DNA of 64,000 nt. It comes from Bradysia coprophila (Eukaryota; Arthropoda; Insecta; Diptera; Sciaridae). Below, in pieces: positions 22,401-31,131 of the stretch. The stretch's first letter is position 1, and every line of letters starts with the position of its first letter. The notes under the pieces were generated by a model. It was not told the DNA's origin and searched no databases. It was given only the letters and a program-made list of their open reading frames with translations. The position numbers and the translations under genes are program-made. Location: NCBI RefSeq assembly GCF_014529535.1, contig NW_023503294.1:1-64000 (forward strand), given 5' to 3'.

Positions 22401-25400
22401 CCCGGGAATTATCACCCAGATCAATAGGAATTATCACCCGGGGAATTAACGCCCAGGCATTATCACCCAGCTATCTGAGAGAGAAGTCATGCTTAATTAG
22501 TCTAGTTAATTGTGCATCGTCTTAGAGACATGCACAATTAGTCTAGGTGGTTGTGCATCGTCTTAGAGGCATGCACAATTAGTCTAGGTAATTGTGCATC
22601 GTCTTAGAGGCATGCACAATTAGTCTAGTTAATTGTGCATCGTCTTAGAGGCATGCACAATTAGTCTAGGTAATTGTGCATCGTCTTAGAGACATGCACA
22701 ATTATTCTAGTTGGTTGTGCATCGTCTTAGAGGCATGCACAATTAGTCTAGTTGGTTGTGCATCCTCTTATAGACATGCACAATTAGTCTAGTTGGTTGG
22801 GTGATAATTCCTGGGTGTTAATTCCCCGGGTGATAATTCCAATTGATCTGGGTGATAATTCCTGGACGTTAATTCCCCGGGTGATAATTCCAATTTAATT
22901 TCCGTTTTTTTCAGTCTGGGGAATAATTCCCCGGGTGATAATACCCGTCACCCCGATACACACATACACACACACATTGTGCAAAACAAGACGTGGCAAC
23001 AAATCCATTTCATTCGAAGTCTCCAATACGCCAATAGACACTGAGACATTATACGCTTTTGTCGTGTGTGGAGCGCGAGACGAGTGCAATCATCACACAG
23101 TTCAAAATGAATTTTCTCTTGCGTGGCGAAAACAGCTTTTCGCATTCTAAACAGAAAGCCGGGAAATATGTTTGACAATTTTGGCTTGAAAAGTTTTATA
23201 CAAAGGTCGTTGAAGGAGCGCCTTTACTCTATAGATCATTTTCATGACCCTGTAAACGTCAGACACGATCCCAACTGTCAGACATGTCGAAAAATATCGA
23301 ATGAATTGAACGAACGATTTTCATATAAAAATCCGTAAATTGAACGCAGTTAACGTAAATTGATTGAGGTTAAGGACTACTTGACGAAAAATTAAGTGGG
23401 GTTACGTTGACAAGTACCGTATAATGAAAATGATCTATGATCGAGTTTTACAAGATAGTTCCGTCCTGAAAGTTGTTTATTTAACTTTAGCGAAAATATT
23501 TTTATCTTCTGCATGTTGAAAATATTCATAATTTTCAGCAATAACAGTTCGTTCACCTTTAGAAATCACAATTATAGATTTATCAGAGTTTTAAAAGTCA
23601 TCGACTGTTCCAGTCAATTAAGTGATTCGCAGACGGCAAGGTTATTAATAGTTTTACTATAGGTTTGTTCCAAGATCATTTCGAAATGTCAAATTTCATC
23701 CACAGAAGGCAACTTAACCTCAACTTTCAGGTTGACGAAAATTTTTAACGAAAAAATTTCAAAGAAATTTGTTCACCTTTAGGTTGTGTTCATCTCTGTG
23801 GATGAAATCGTCGGCGTTCGTATTGTCAAAGTTCGGGTTTACAGTTATTTGGAACAAACCTATTCAAACTGTTACTTCATTTGATCGAAAATTTTGAGGG
23901 ATTGATTTCAGAAATCTTTTACTTCATTTATTTTGAACATGATTTTTGCTACAAAAGACCTCATTTGTCAGACCTCGTCGACCGCCGTGCGAATAGTACC
24001 CAAGGTCTCTAACAAGTTAAGGGTAAATTTGTTTAGTCTTATGTACGTCGTGTATACAGTCATTAATACACACACACCGTATGTGATTTTCATCGTTATT
24101 TCCCGAGAGGTCCAAATCATACATTACTTTGAATTTTCTGGGGAAATTGCCATTGCCATTCTCACATTTTGTTGTCTTGTTTTCGCTCATTCGATAAAGC
24201 AGTATATCAACATATAAGGGGAAGTCTGGCAAGCTTATATGATGATAAATAATCCTGAGTTGTCTATGAAACTTTTCATGCCAAATGTGTCGTAAATACT
24301 ACTCAGACATCTGCAACTTAAAGCTTCAGCTAAATGAGACCATGTGGATTCCATTTCCATATTGTGGAACCAAATATTTCTCATTTACCACAACAATTAG
24401 GTGTCAATGAAGATGTGAAAAATGTCACAAAACGTTACCATTCTGACTGTGTCAATTAGAGATCTTCTTTTGACAAAGTCGAAGCGGAATAATTTTAACG
24501 AAAAATCCTTCCACGAAGTAGGACGCTACACTGAACCAATTTTAGTCCACACATTTAACCTTTGTTCAGATTTGAATCGATAAAAGAAACTTCTTCTTCA
24601 TAGGCAGACTCTACCGCGAGAAAATCTAACTAGGTATCATGTGTGTCGGCTAGACTTTGCTATGGTTTCTTTTACCAAAAAAAATCTACATTTTGTAACA
24701 ATAGAAAGTGAAATGTACATAATTGCACTCTTGTCAGATTAGATTGTGTACGAAGCACGTGTTGTTCTATAACCGTCCGTTTATATGCATTTTTTCTTGT
24801 GTAATACATTGCTGGCTTGATTTTCATTTTTCGTTAAACATTTTTGTTTATATTTTACATTATTGCCGGTAGACGTCGCACGGTCGCCATGGATTCCGTT
24901 AATCCTAATCTCAATTTTTCTTGCATTTAAAAGAATATTTTTTTGGAAAATAATACCCAAATGTTCTTATGTGAGTCTTCGAAAGACACGCATAGTCGCC
25001 TAACTCAATTTTCATATGTCGAATTGACTTAATCAGAAAAGTTACACCAGGAACATCGAAAAAATTGAGATTTTCCCGAAGCGAGCTAGAAAAGTTGAAC
25101 TTTTTTCTGAAATAACGATCTTGAACTGTATACGTATTGAAATGAACGAATCATCCTGAGCAGATCTAATCTGATTGACTATTCCATAAAATGCAACTCA
25201 TCTAATTCGTAAAATTTTCGAATAGATCAAATCCGGGTACACCGACGCAACCGAGACGTCCCGATTTTATTGGCGTGAATTCGAGCACAAATCAGTCTGG
25301 TGCTTCTTATTATGACTTCCCCATACAGCATCATACCGGTCTTCCACCGCAAACGCTGCAACAACAACAACTTCATCAACAACTGCAACAACATCAACAG

Positions 25401-26219
25401 CAGCAACAACAACAGCAGCAGCAGCAGCAACAACAACAACATCACCACACGTCATCGGCAAACGATTTTCATGGTAATCATAATGGAGGTGGGCCACGTA
25501 TCGGTATTTCACAAGCACCATATGGTAGTCCACAACGTCGCTTCCTGTCCGAAGGAGAACTAGTCCGTCAAGGTGCTGAACTATCATACGCACGAACAAA
25601 TAACACCGTAGATAATATAAGAGAATTAGCTGGAAGTCCACAGCGTGGTGTGTACATGTGGAAAGATAATTCCCCCGGATTCAATGGCAATCATCAACCG
25701 CAATTTCCCGGGCAGCCAAATATTTTAAATAGAACGCAGCCAAATAGTCAGCATGAATACAATCAACACAGTGATCCCTATCACCATCGATCGAATCCGA
25801 CCAGTCCCACACAGCATCTCCAATACACAAACAATATCGGTCAGCGTTATCCACCCATGCCGAGTAATGCATCGGGTGCCACCGGCGTTGCCGGCTACAA
25901 TCCAGCAATACCGCGTGGCGGCGTTTCGGTATTCCCTCCACAACCATCACCGCAAATCAAACGAAAGGCCACACCGACCCGACCCATATCATTTGTACGG
26001 GCGCTCGAAATGACCGATTCAATGGAAATGACATCGATGAACGGCGCCAATTGTGACAGCACACAGCAACAACAACAGCAGCCGCAATCTAATCAATCAC
26101 GGAACAACGGTCCACTTAGCAATACGAACAGCAGCGGCCAAACAAATATGCAACGATCAACCACACCGACACCGGACCGACAATCCGTTTACGATATGAA
26201 TTATGAGATATCGGTGTAA
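7477..26219 (+). CDS. Zdhhc8: Palmitoyltransferase ZDHHC8 (ZDHHC5/8 group)
   Basis: A protein S-acyltransferase that transfers palmitate to cysteines of membrane-associated substrates. Ten coding exons, all GT-AG: 7477-7568, 18827-18945, 19010-19167, 19253-19271, 19379-19532, 19616-19810, 19885-20113, 20200-20393, 20456-20644, 25226-26219; 2343 nt, 780 aa. Exon 1 gives [17 protein letters not shown] and the first membrane span; its phase joins exon 2 across an 11.3-kb intron. Exon 3 holds the Cys-rich domain [20 protein letters not shown]. The catalytic DHHC is residues 126-129, then [13 protein letters not shown]. Two more spans follow, then the TTNE motif ([13 protein letters not shown]). 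The cytosolic tail has poly-Q (about residues 494-523) and ends EISV, the PDZ-binding terminus known in ZDHHC5/8. Intron 1 and intron 9 (4.6 kb) are filled with repeats. Exon 1 is the least certain exon, but length, phase and family agreement support it. Confidence 0.93.
7569..8589. other. Zdhhc8 intron 1, proximal part
   Basis: Starts with the donor GTAAGT. AT-rich and non-coding. A short direct repeat, ATTTTCTGTTATAGT, occurs twice near 7990-8030. ORFs of 61-77 codons here match no family I know. Confidence 0.5.
8590..9455. repeat. Long inverted repeat (arms about 340-460 bp)
   Basis: Left arm about 8590-8935, right arm about 8990-9455. Paired blocks include GATTCTTCTGAAAAACAGCA with its complement near 9430-9450, TGTCATTAGAAAGGTAATTG with its complement at 9037-9056 and again at 9214-9233, and a central GTTGAAGTTTTCAAC block. 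Each arm itself contains two copies of a block (CGTACAGGGTCGTGTGGGRT type), so the structure is an inverted pair of tandem duplications. Fragments of the family occur at about 1845-1975 and 17165-17345. Several 70-113-codon ORFs inside are structural by-products. Confidence 0.7.
9663..9867. mobile_element. Foldback MITE with perfect 8-bp target-site duplication
   Basis: 205 bp. Ends CAATGAAAGTA / TACTTTCATTG, the arms continuing through GGATAGGTATGGCCA. An inner, almost perfect hairpin (GGAGCACATACGGATTTGCA and on to GAACTCATTTCTAGTG) has a spacer of about 10 nt. Flanked by ATATACTT at 9655-9662 and 9868-9875. Fits a hAT-type MITE. Confidence 0.85.
9868..10532. other. Intronic spacer with degenerate edge of the 19-bp array
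   Basis: Non-coding. From about 10402 isolated, diverged GGTA.TCAA.TACC motifs appear. The block 10441-10525 (AAATTTTCGAAG ... CAGTCGG.GTGCA ... GAAACATCT) is repeated in diverged form just beyond the array at 10887-10975, so the array is bracketed by an imperfect direct repeat. Confidence 0.5.
10533..10888. repeat. 19-bp minisatellite, 19 copies of a mini-hairpin unit
   Basis: Unit GGTAGTCAACTACCACTTT; the first starts at 10533 and the last at 10875, exactly 18 periods apart. One unit has CGACTTT instead of CCACTTT (10564 region); the rest look identical. Each unit contains the inverted repeat GGTAGT / ACTACC around CA, so the transcript could form a row of small stems. Confidence 0.95.
10889..12376. 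other. Zdhhc8 intron 1, no gene seen
   Basis: AT-rich, non-coding. Only a small palindrome is notable: GAATTCCTGGAATTTGACAA continuing to TATTCCAGGAATTC at 11340-11373. ORFs of 61-77 codons show no family resemblance. Confidence 0.45.
12377..12897. mobile_element. Foldback element, about 520 bp
   Basis: Arms about 12377-12625 and 12652-12897 are near-perfect complements. Terminal blocks are CCCAACAAAAATCTCTTCGA / TCGAAGAGATTTTTGTTGGG, and inner blocks TTTGACTGGAAACAACCAAA and GCGACGCAGATTTTTTTGGT. The spacer is about 30-50 nt. ORFs of 69-92 codons on both strands (sharing [16 protein letters not shown]) are the same sequence read in the two arms, not genes. No target-site duplication was evident. 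Confidence 0.8.
12955..13301. repeat. 18-bp minisatellite, about 19 units, open on both strands
   Basis: Units of the type GAAATTCGAAAATTTGAC and GAAAATCAAAAATTTGAC alternate in runs. Because 18 is a multiple of 3 and the unit lacks stops in several frames, ORFs of 132-150 codons appear on both strands (repeated NLTKIK on plus, KFSNFV on minus). This is a repeat artefact in an intron, not a protein gene. Confidence 0.9.
13302..13590. repeat. 131-bp tandem repeat, about 2.2 units
   Basis: Units begin GAAGAAAGTAATTCTCTATC at 13302, 13433 and 13565 (the last truncated). They contain CCACCATTCAAGAAATACCT and ACTCGTAAAACTCTGAGACT. It directly abuts the 18-bp minisatellite. Confidence 0.85.
13591..15374. 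other. Zdhhc8 intron 1, no gene seen
   Basis: Non-coding. A short GATAGATAGATAGACA microsatellite lies at about 13955-13982. At 15326-15370 there is a roughly 45-bp block (GTTGTGGAATGGCT ... GGATATTACGGGTAGCACT) that recurs in the same orientation at 16951-16995, bracketing the foldback element. Confidence 0.5.
15375..16542. mobile_element. Large foldback element with TA flanks, about 1.17 kb
   Basis: Ends GGGTGTGTCGATTTCAATTA / TAATTGAAATCGACACACCC, flanked by TA (15373-15374 and 16543-16544). The arms are about 500 bp and almost perfect complements, including GGTTCCGCCCTACCGCGATT, CTAGAGGGTCTACTAGAACA and GGTGGAATTTTCAAGAATTT. The central spacer, about 15880-16040, is AT-rich. No transposase. 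High arm identity implies recent origin or gene-conversion upkeep. TA flanks suggest Tc1/mariner-type mobilisation. Confidence 0.85.
16543..18826. other. Zdhhc8 intron 1, distal part
   Basis: Bases 17165-17345 are a partial copy of the inverted-repeat family at 8590-9455 (TGACACCGCACACGACGATG, TTCAAAAGAATCCCT). Bases 17640-17705 and 18110-18232 are purine-rich with many AAAAAGAGGAC motifs. Small inverted blocks with CTCGAGAG / CTCTCGAG occur near 18508 and 18603. The intron ends TTTTGTTTTCCAG at 18826. No gene seen. Confidence 0.5.
19253..19271 (+). other. Zdhhc8: 19-nt micro-exon carrying the Zdhhc8 catalytic DHHC motif
   Basis: The exon lies between TGTAG (19248-19252) and GTAAGT (19272-19277). 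It reads Thr-Phe-Asp-His-His-Cys plus the first base of the following Pro codon. Without it the protein loses DHHC and the frame shifts (19 is not a multiple of 3). The next exon begins CTTGGGTGAATAA, completing Pro-Trp-Val-Asn-Asn. Confidence 0.92.
20645..21116. other. Zdhhc8 intron 9, proximal part with GT/GA microsatellite
   Basis: Donor GTAAGT at 20645. A GTGTGTGTGAGAGAGAGATA-type microsatellite lies at about 20748-20782. No gene seen. Confidence 0.6.
21129..21667. mobile_element. GGGTTCGGGT-rich hairpin element with 12-bp flanking duplication
   Basis: Begins GGCTCGGAACGGGTCGG and ends with CCCGTTCCGAGCC (plus TT). The whole about 535 bp is an imperfect inverted repeat with its turn near 21370-21410. 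Both arms are built from irregularly spaced ACCCGAACC / GGTTCGGGT words. The 12-mer ACTGTAAATTAT stands immediately left (21117-21128) and right (21668-21679). There is no ORF of note. Its GC-rich sequence contrasts with the AT-rich surroundings. Confidence 0.85.
21760..21880. mobile_element. Short foldback element
   Basis: Near-palindrome: ATGTGGTAGGAGTGG, then GATCGTTACACTTCTGTACA and TAACAC, a spacer with GAGCGTTAGCGAGTGTGTG, then the complements GTGTTATGTACAGAAGTGTA and CTACTACCACAT. No clear target-site duplication was read. Confidence 0.6.
22106..22950. mobile_element. Composite foldback: tandem 'AATTATCACCC' arms around a 41-bp minisatellite
   Basis: The ends are inverted: TATTATCACCCGGGGAATTA / TAATTCCCCGGGTGATAATA. 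Both arms consist of repeated GGAATTATCACCC(A/G)GG and GGAATTAACRCCCAGG modules. The left arm (22106-22480) carries many, the right (22798-22950) fewer and in opposite orientation. Between them (22490-22797) lie about seven copies of a 41-bp unit, CACAATTAGTCTAGTTAATT followed by GTGCATCGTCTTAGAGGCATG, each able to pair TGCACAATTA with TAATTGTGCA. The 200-codon minus ORF at 21712-22314 is repeat-derived and rejected as a gene. Confidence 0.75.
22951..23659. other. Intronic spacer, no gene seen
   Basis: A CACACA-rich tract lies at about 22958-22978. ORFs of 64-76 codons (for example plus strand 23123-23338) show no domain I recognise. Confidence 0.4.
23660..23862. mobile_element. MITE, TAGGTTTGTTCC family, opposite orientation
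   Basis: Ends TAGGTTTGTTCC / GGAACAAACCTA. The internal sequence is the reverse complement of the copy at 6720-6921, with the same CATCCACAGA boxes. It is preceded by TA; on the right the base pair is TT, so the duplication is imperfect. Confidence 0.8.
23863..25225. other. Zdhhc8 intron 9, distal part
   Basis: No gene or repeat family recognised. A 94-codon hydrophobic ORF at 23933-24217 has no known match in memory and lies inside an intron. The intron ends CGAATAG at 25225. Confidence 0.45.
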
Positions 26220-27367
26220 CTAACTGGCAATATTGACGCAGAGAAGGTAAACAAAACAAAAATTAAATTAAAACAAAAAAAAGAAGAAAAAAAATTTCAT
26301 TTCAAAAATTACGTGTGTGAAGAAATTCATTAATATTTTGACAATTAAAATTTAACAAAAACAAAAAATTAAATATGTTTACAGTACAAATGTCGTCGTC
26401 ACTTATATATATATATATATTTAAGGATTTAATAGTATTTATGACTAAAAAAGAAGAAGAAAAAACAGAAAACAATTTATATGAAAATAAATAAAAGTAA
26501 AAAAAGAAAATGCAAAATATATTTAATTGAAATAAAAACAAGAAAAATGAAGAAACAGAAGTCGAAAAAAATATATTTAAATGGATTAAAACTACACACA
26601 CTCACCCACATATACATATACATTCAGATACATACACGCAACCAAACCAACAAACAATTACAGCATACACGAGAGAATATACTTGTAAATAGATTTATAT
26701 ATACATTATCATGTTTGTATTTGGTGTTCAATAAATTATAACTTGAATAAAACAACAAAAAAAAAATTAATTCAAAAAAAAACTAAATTATTAAAAAAGT
26801 GCAAGACTAATTGATTTTGTGTGTTATAACACCTGGGACGTTTTGTTTGTAAATATGATTATTATTATTATTATTATTAATCAAATTGAATTTCAATATT
26901 GACGAAAAGATAGAAGGAGACAGATACACAGTGAGAGAGACGCAGATAGATATGAAGAAGAAAGAAAGAGAGAAACGAGAGATGTTAATTAACTTATTTT
27001 AGGTATAATAATGTTGATTTGTTTTACGAAAAGAAAAAAAAGAAAAAATAACCCGAAATTTGTACTGTAAATTATTTAATCAAATCAAAACAAAAAAAAA
27101 CTCTATTGCATTTAAAAACATGATAAAAAAAATAATTAATTTTTATTATTTTATAAAGAGCAAACAAACACAATTAAATATTTTATTTAATAGAATTTTC
27201 TTTTTAATTGAAAACTAATTTCTCTTGAATTTAGTGTTCAGCCGACAGTATAAATTTGTGTTTTATTTGGATATTCAATTGGTTTTTGCAGTCACGGAGT
27301 TGCGGGAATCGTCAACAATTTTTACAGTGGCTCGTCATTGACGATATGTACAATCAGGCATTTAAAA
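26220..27367 (+). terminator. Zdhhc8 3' UTR and polyadenylation signals, very AT-rich
   Basis: Follows the TAA at 26217-26219. A-rich, with ATATAT (26406-26420) and an ATT trinucleotide run (about 26857-26880). AATAAA occurs at 26730-26735 and 26746-26751, the second followed by an A-rich stretch; these are the best poly(A) candidates. Short ORFs of 82-99 codons are low-complexity noise. Confidence 0.6.
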
Positions 27368-27923
27368 CGAGCCATCAGAACAGTCGGAGCGTTTGCTGCG
27401 ACTGAGCCCCGTACAAACCCGTATATCTATTGCGTACGTGACCCTATTGCGTCTGTCACCCTACTTTGACCGTAAGCCTATTGTGCCGGTTAATGTAGTT
27501 AAAGTAAAATTATTATGTAATGTGTACATCTTAGAAATTGCGCATAGCGCAATTACGAAGCCCCGTACGACGTTCCTTTCAAATGAAACAAAAATTTCAA
27601 ATCGCCCTAAAATTTTAATTTTTGAGTATAAATACACATAGGGCAGGGCCTAGTATCGGCCTCAGTCCGAGGACCCAAATTTAAAAATTTTTTCAACTAC
27701 ATTCTATTCGGCCTTTGATTACCTTCCAAATGAAACAAAAATTACGAAAAACGGATGAAATTTGCTCGATTTATATGTAAAATACACATAGGGCCCTAGT
27801 AGCGGCCCTAGTCCAAGGACCCAAATTTAATTTTTTTTTTTCAACAACATTCTATGCGGCCTTTGATTACCTTCCAAATGAAACAAAAATTACGAAAAAC
27901 GAATGAAATTTACTCGAGTTCTA

Positions 27924-28041
27924 CAATCGCTAAACCGTTCTAATGTGCATACGTTATTTTGCACCAGCTGGTCCCATTTGGAATTGTATGTGACCAGCTG
28001 GTGCAAAATAACGTATGCACACCAGAAAGGTTTAGCGATTG
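27924..28041. mobile_element. 118-bp palindromic MITE inserted at TA in copy 2
   Basis: Terminal inverted repeats CAATCGCTAAACC / GGTTTAGCGATTG, flanked by TA (27922-27923 and 28042-28043). The arms continue through GTGCATACGTTATTTTGCAC and CAGCTGGTC, giving an almost perfect hairpin with a spacer of about 15 nt. The interrupted host reads ACTCGAGTTC-TA-TGTAAAATACAC, which is exactly the unit seen uninterrupted elsewhere, so the empty site is known. Confidence 0.92.
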
Positions 28042-28339
28042 TATGTAAAATACACAGAGAAAAAAGTCGGATTAAATGTTTAAACTATGGAAAGATAACG
28101 AATATTTTAAATATTTTGAAAGATTTCGTTTCAATCTTTTTTCAAAGATTACAAAAATTAAATCTTTCGATAGATTGCGTTTCGGGTTAAAATGGCTAAA
28201 ATTGATAGTAGCAATAATATTTTCCATACGCTTATGATACTTTTCAATAGTTTTGCCAGGCTCAACTTCCTTATCGTTGCTCATACAGATTTATGATAAT
28301 AGTTAATTAAATAATTGGAAAAATGAAAAAAAAATGTTG

Positions 28340-28560
28340 CCTTCGATTAGGATTTGAACTCGTTTACTATGATGGTTACCTCAGTTGGTACAAAGGTTTC
28401 GTTCAGAAGATTATTTTTTAATCTTTGAAAGAGTAAAATCTCCGCAACAACGGTTCGAAAATAATCTTGCTAAGATTAAGAACCCAATAGCTCAGTGGTA
28501 AAGTACAGGACTGGAGATACGGAGATACCGAGGTGAACGAGTTCAAATCCTGATCATAGT
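28340..28560. other. tRNA-like (SINE head) remnants in inverted orientation
   Basis: Plus strand 28482-28555 has an A-box-like TAGCTCAGTGG (28488-28498) and a B-box GTTCAAATCC (28541-28550), correctly spaced for a tRNA-derived promoter. The minus strand carries the same AACGAGTTCAAATCCT word at about 28348-28363. No complete cloverleaf could be drawn (acceptor and T stems do not pair), so these are not functional tRNA genes. A tRNA-derived SINE relic is the likeliest reading. Confidence 0.5.
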
Positions 28561-28570
28561 AAGTAAAAAA

Positions 28571-30498
28571 CAAGGCATCAGAACAGTCGGAGCGTTTGCT
28601 GCGACCTAGCCCCGTACAACCCGTAATCCTATTTCGTCCGCAACCATAATACGTCCGTAGCCCTAATAAGCCCGGAACCCTAATACGTCTACAACCCTCT
28701 AATGCGTCTGTTACCAAAATGCAAGTCAAGTTGGGCATTGTCAAATTTACTGAAACTGTTCATTTTTAAAATTGCGCATAGCGCAATTACGAAAGCCCGT
28801 ACGAAGTACCTTTCAAATAAAACCAACAATTTACCAAGACTGTATACTTTGGGAGGTCACGCAGATACAGCTACGCGGGTTACACACCACAGTTGATGAT
28901 AAAATGGCCGATTTCATACAAAAATTCACCTACTCGATGATTCTCGTCGTCTTGATGATGTGGTGAAATTTTTTACATGTAAAATCATCAGAAGTGGTGT
29001 GTTCCCGCGTATCTAATAAAATGGCGGTCTTCGTGACCTCCCCAAAGTATACAGCCTTGCAATTTACGACATTATTTTAGAAACCCAAAATTTTTTGCCA
29101 ACTTTCCATTGGGTATTCAATTACCTCTCAAATGAAACAAAAACTAGCAAAATCGGTTGAGATTTACTCGATTTATGTGCAAAGAGCACTTAGGGCCCAG
29201 TAGCGGCCTTAGTGCAAGGGCACAAATTTGAAACTTTTTTCGCCACGTTCTTTTCGGTATTCAATTACCTTCCATAAAAAACTAAATCTAGCAAAATCGG
29301 ATGAGATTTACTCGATTTATGTGCAAAAAGCACTTAGGGCCGAGTAGCGGCCTTAGTCCAAGTGCCCAAATTTGAAACTTTTTTTGCCATCATTCTATTC
29401 GGCATTCAATTATCTCTCAAATGAAACAAAATCTAGCAAAATCGGATGAGATTTACTCGATTTATGTGCAAAAAACACTTAGGGCCGAGTAGCGGCCTTA
29501 GTCCAAGGGCCCAAATTTGAAACTTTTTTCGCCACGTTCTTTTCGGTATTCAATTATCTCTCAAACGAAACAAAAACTAGCAAAATCGGATGAGATTTAC
29601 TCGATTTATGTGCAAAAAACACTTAGGGCCGCGTAGCGGCCTTAGTCCAAGGGCCCAAATTTGAAACTTTTCGTTCTTTTCGGTATTCAATTACCTTCCA
29701 TAAAAAACTAAATCTAGCAAAATCGGATGAGATTTACTCGATTTATGTGCAAAAAGCACTTAGGGCCGAGTAGCGGCCTTAGTCCAAGTGCCCAAATTTG
29801 AAACTTTTTTTGCCATCATTCTATTCGGCATTCAATTATCTCTCAAATGAAACAAAATCTAGCAAAATCGGATGAGATTTACTCGATTTATGTGCAAAAA
29901 ACACTTAGGGCCGAGTAGCGGCCTTAGTCCAAGGGCCCAAATTTGAAACTTTTTTCGCCACGTTCTTTTCGGTATTCAATTATCTCTCAAACGAAACAAA
30001 AACTAGCAAAATCGGATGAGATTTATTCGATTTATGTGCAAAAAACACTTAGGGCCGAGTAACGACCTTTGAGCCCTCCCAACAAGCCCACGTTGCATCT
30101 TACCCAAAAACAATGTTCAGCAACTTTGTTCTACTCGTCAATACCTTTCATTTGATATATCACAAGCAGCTATTGCGTGCGTATTTTGGTAGATATCGTC
30201 GAAAGACTGAAAAACACCTATAGGGCCCTAGCTCTGGAGGGGCCGACCCTACCATGCCCATTTTCGAACTTGACCTTACTTTTGTCGATACCAATCGGGG
30301 AAAAAAAGAATTTTGAAAAAAGGTTGTGATTTACTCAAGCTAGCACGGACGGACGGACGGACGGACGGACATTTTTTTTATTGCGGATTCGTCATCTATG
30401 AACATAACCAAATGCTTTGCCCTTACTGTCTGCTTCCAATTCGACGTGTTACAAACGGCATATTAATCTTATAAGCCCCCAGTACTTCGTACGGGGCT
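28571..30498 (-). mobile_element. Tandem-core repeat element, copy 3 (diverged subfamily, about 7 core units)
   Basis: Tail starts GGCATCAGAACAGTCGGAGC; the head ends ACTTCGTACGGGGCT at 30498. It has its own tail version with repeated CCCTAATACGTCY words, the palindrome ATTGCGCATAGCGCAAT (28772-28788), about seven core units of about 140-145 bp at 29100-30060 (marker GAGTAGCGGCCTTAGTCCAA), and a GACG microsatellite, (GGAC)n, at about 30345-30371. Clearly a different subfamily from copies 1, 2, 4 and 5. Confidence 0.8.
28845..29062. mobile_element. Foldback insertion inside copy 3
   Basis: Inverted blocks GACTGTATACTTTGGGAGGT near 28839 and its partner ACCTCCCCAAAGTATACAG near 29036-29054. 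Inner pairs are TACGCGGGTTACACACCAC / GTGGTGTGTTCCCGCGTAT and ATAAAATGGCCG / GGCGG..TTCG-like segments. It interrupts the copy-3 tail just after CCTTTCAAATAAAAC. Confidence 0.65.
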
Positions 30499-31000
30499 AA
30501 AAACATTTAATTTTAATTAAACAAATAAAATTTCCAATTTCAGAATAAATAAGTCTGACTCCAATATTCAAATAAATTTTGGAAAAAAATTTTTAATTTC
30601 AAAATAACAAAAATAGAAATCTTTTGGAAGATTTCGATCTAATCCATCGACAGATTATTTTCGAAAGATTAAATGCAAGTAATCTTTGGAAAAATTAGAT
30701 TTCAATCCAAAAATAAATTTGGTCCTATATGTAATCCGAAAAAGATTTAAATCTAATCCAGGACTTTTGTCTGTGTACAGATAGGGCCCTAGTAGTATTT
30801 CACTTCTAAGGCCCTAACTCACGGTCCACTCACCCGATTTTAAAAAGCTTTTTTTTCCTGGATTGGTATTGACAATATCTATCATTTGCCGTGTCATTTA
30901 CATTTCCATCGTTTATTTCGCCAATAATATCACCAAAAGACCTTAAATCACTTAGGTGGCCCTAACTCACGAAGGGCCTATCTTTGAACTTAGCCTTGAA

Positions 31001-31131
31001 AAAAATTGTTCTGGTACAGTCTTTGACATCTAAAAACCAGCCACTGATGAGATTTTTAAATCAGTCACTTTCCACTGATTGAGATAGTTGTCAAAACAAA
31101 TTGGCTGAATACTTTAGTGTGGCTTCTGTTA
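31001..31131. other. Short unique spacer
   Basis: Between the truncated head of copy 2 and the next foldback element. Contains CCAGCCACTGATGAG and nearby CAGTCACTTTCCACTG; nothing further is recognised. Confidence 0.4.

Larger units (their letters stand above)
28053..30775. mobile_element. Non-autonomous element with CACAGA ends, inserted in copy 2, carrying copy 3
   Basis: Left end CACAGAGAAAAAAGTCGGAT; right end complement CACAGACAAAAGTCCTGGAT. TA stands on both sides (28051-28052 and 30776-30777). The host sequence across the gap is the core-unit sentence TAAAATACACATAGGGCCC with one mismatch. Unique internal parts are 28053-28570 and 30499-30775, AT-rich with GAAAGATTWAAATCT-type inverted words. 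It contains tRNA-like B-box motifs and an entire copy of the tandem-core family. No transposase ORF. Confidence 0.75.
27368..31000 (-). mobile_element. Tandem-core repeat element, copy 2, split by later insertions
   Basis: Runs tail-first on the plus strand, from CGAGCCATCAGAACAG. It shows the tail palindrome at about 27536-27554 and about two core units, then is cut by a 118-bp MITE (27924-28041) and a 2.7-kb element (28053-30775). It resumes at 30776 with ATAGGGCCCTAGTAG and the head segment (TCACTTCTAAGGCCCTAACT ...), ending truncated near 31000. Joining the outer parts gives the same order of blocks as copies 4 and 5. Confidence 0.8.

Noticed and set aside
25227..25641. Leu- or Val-rich minus-strand ORFs opposite Zdhhc8 exon 10
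   Set aside because: They are antisense readings of the CAG/CAA poly-Q tract.
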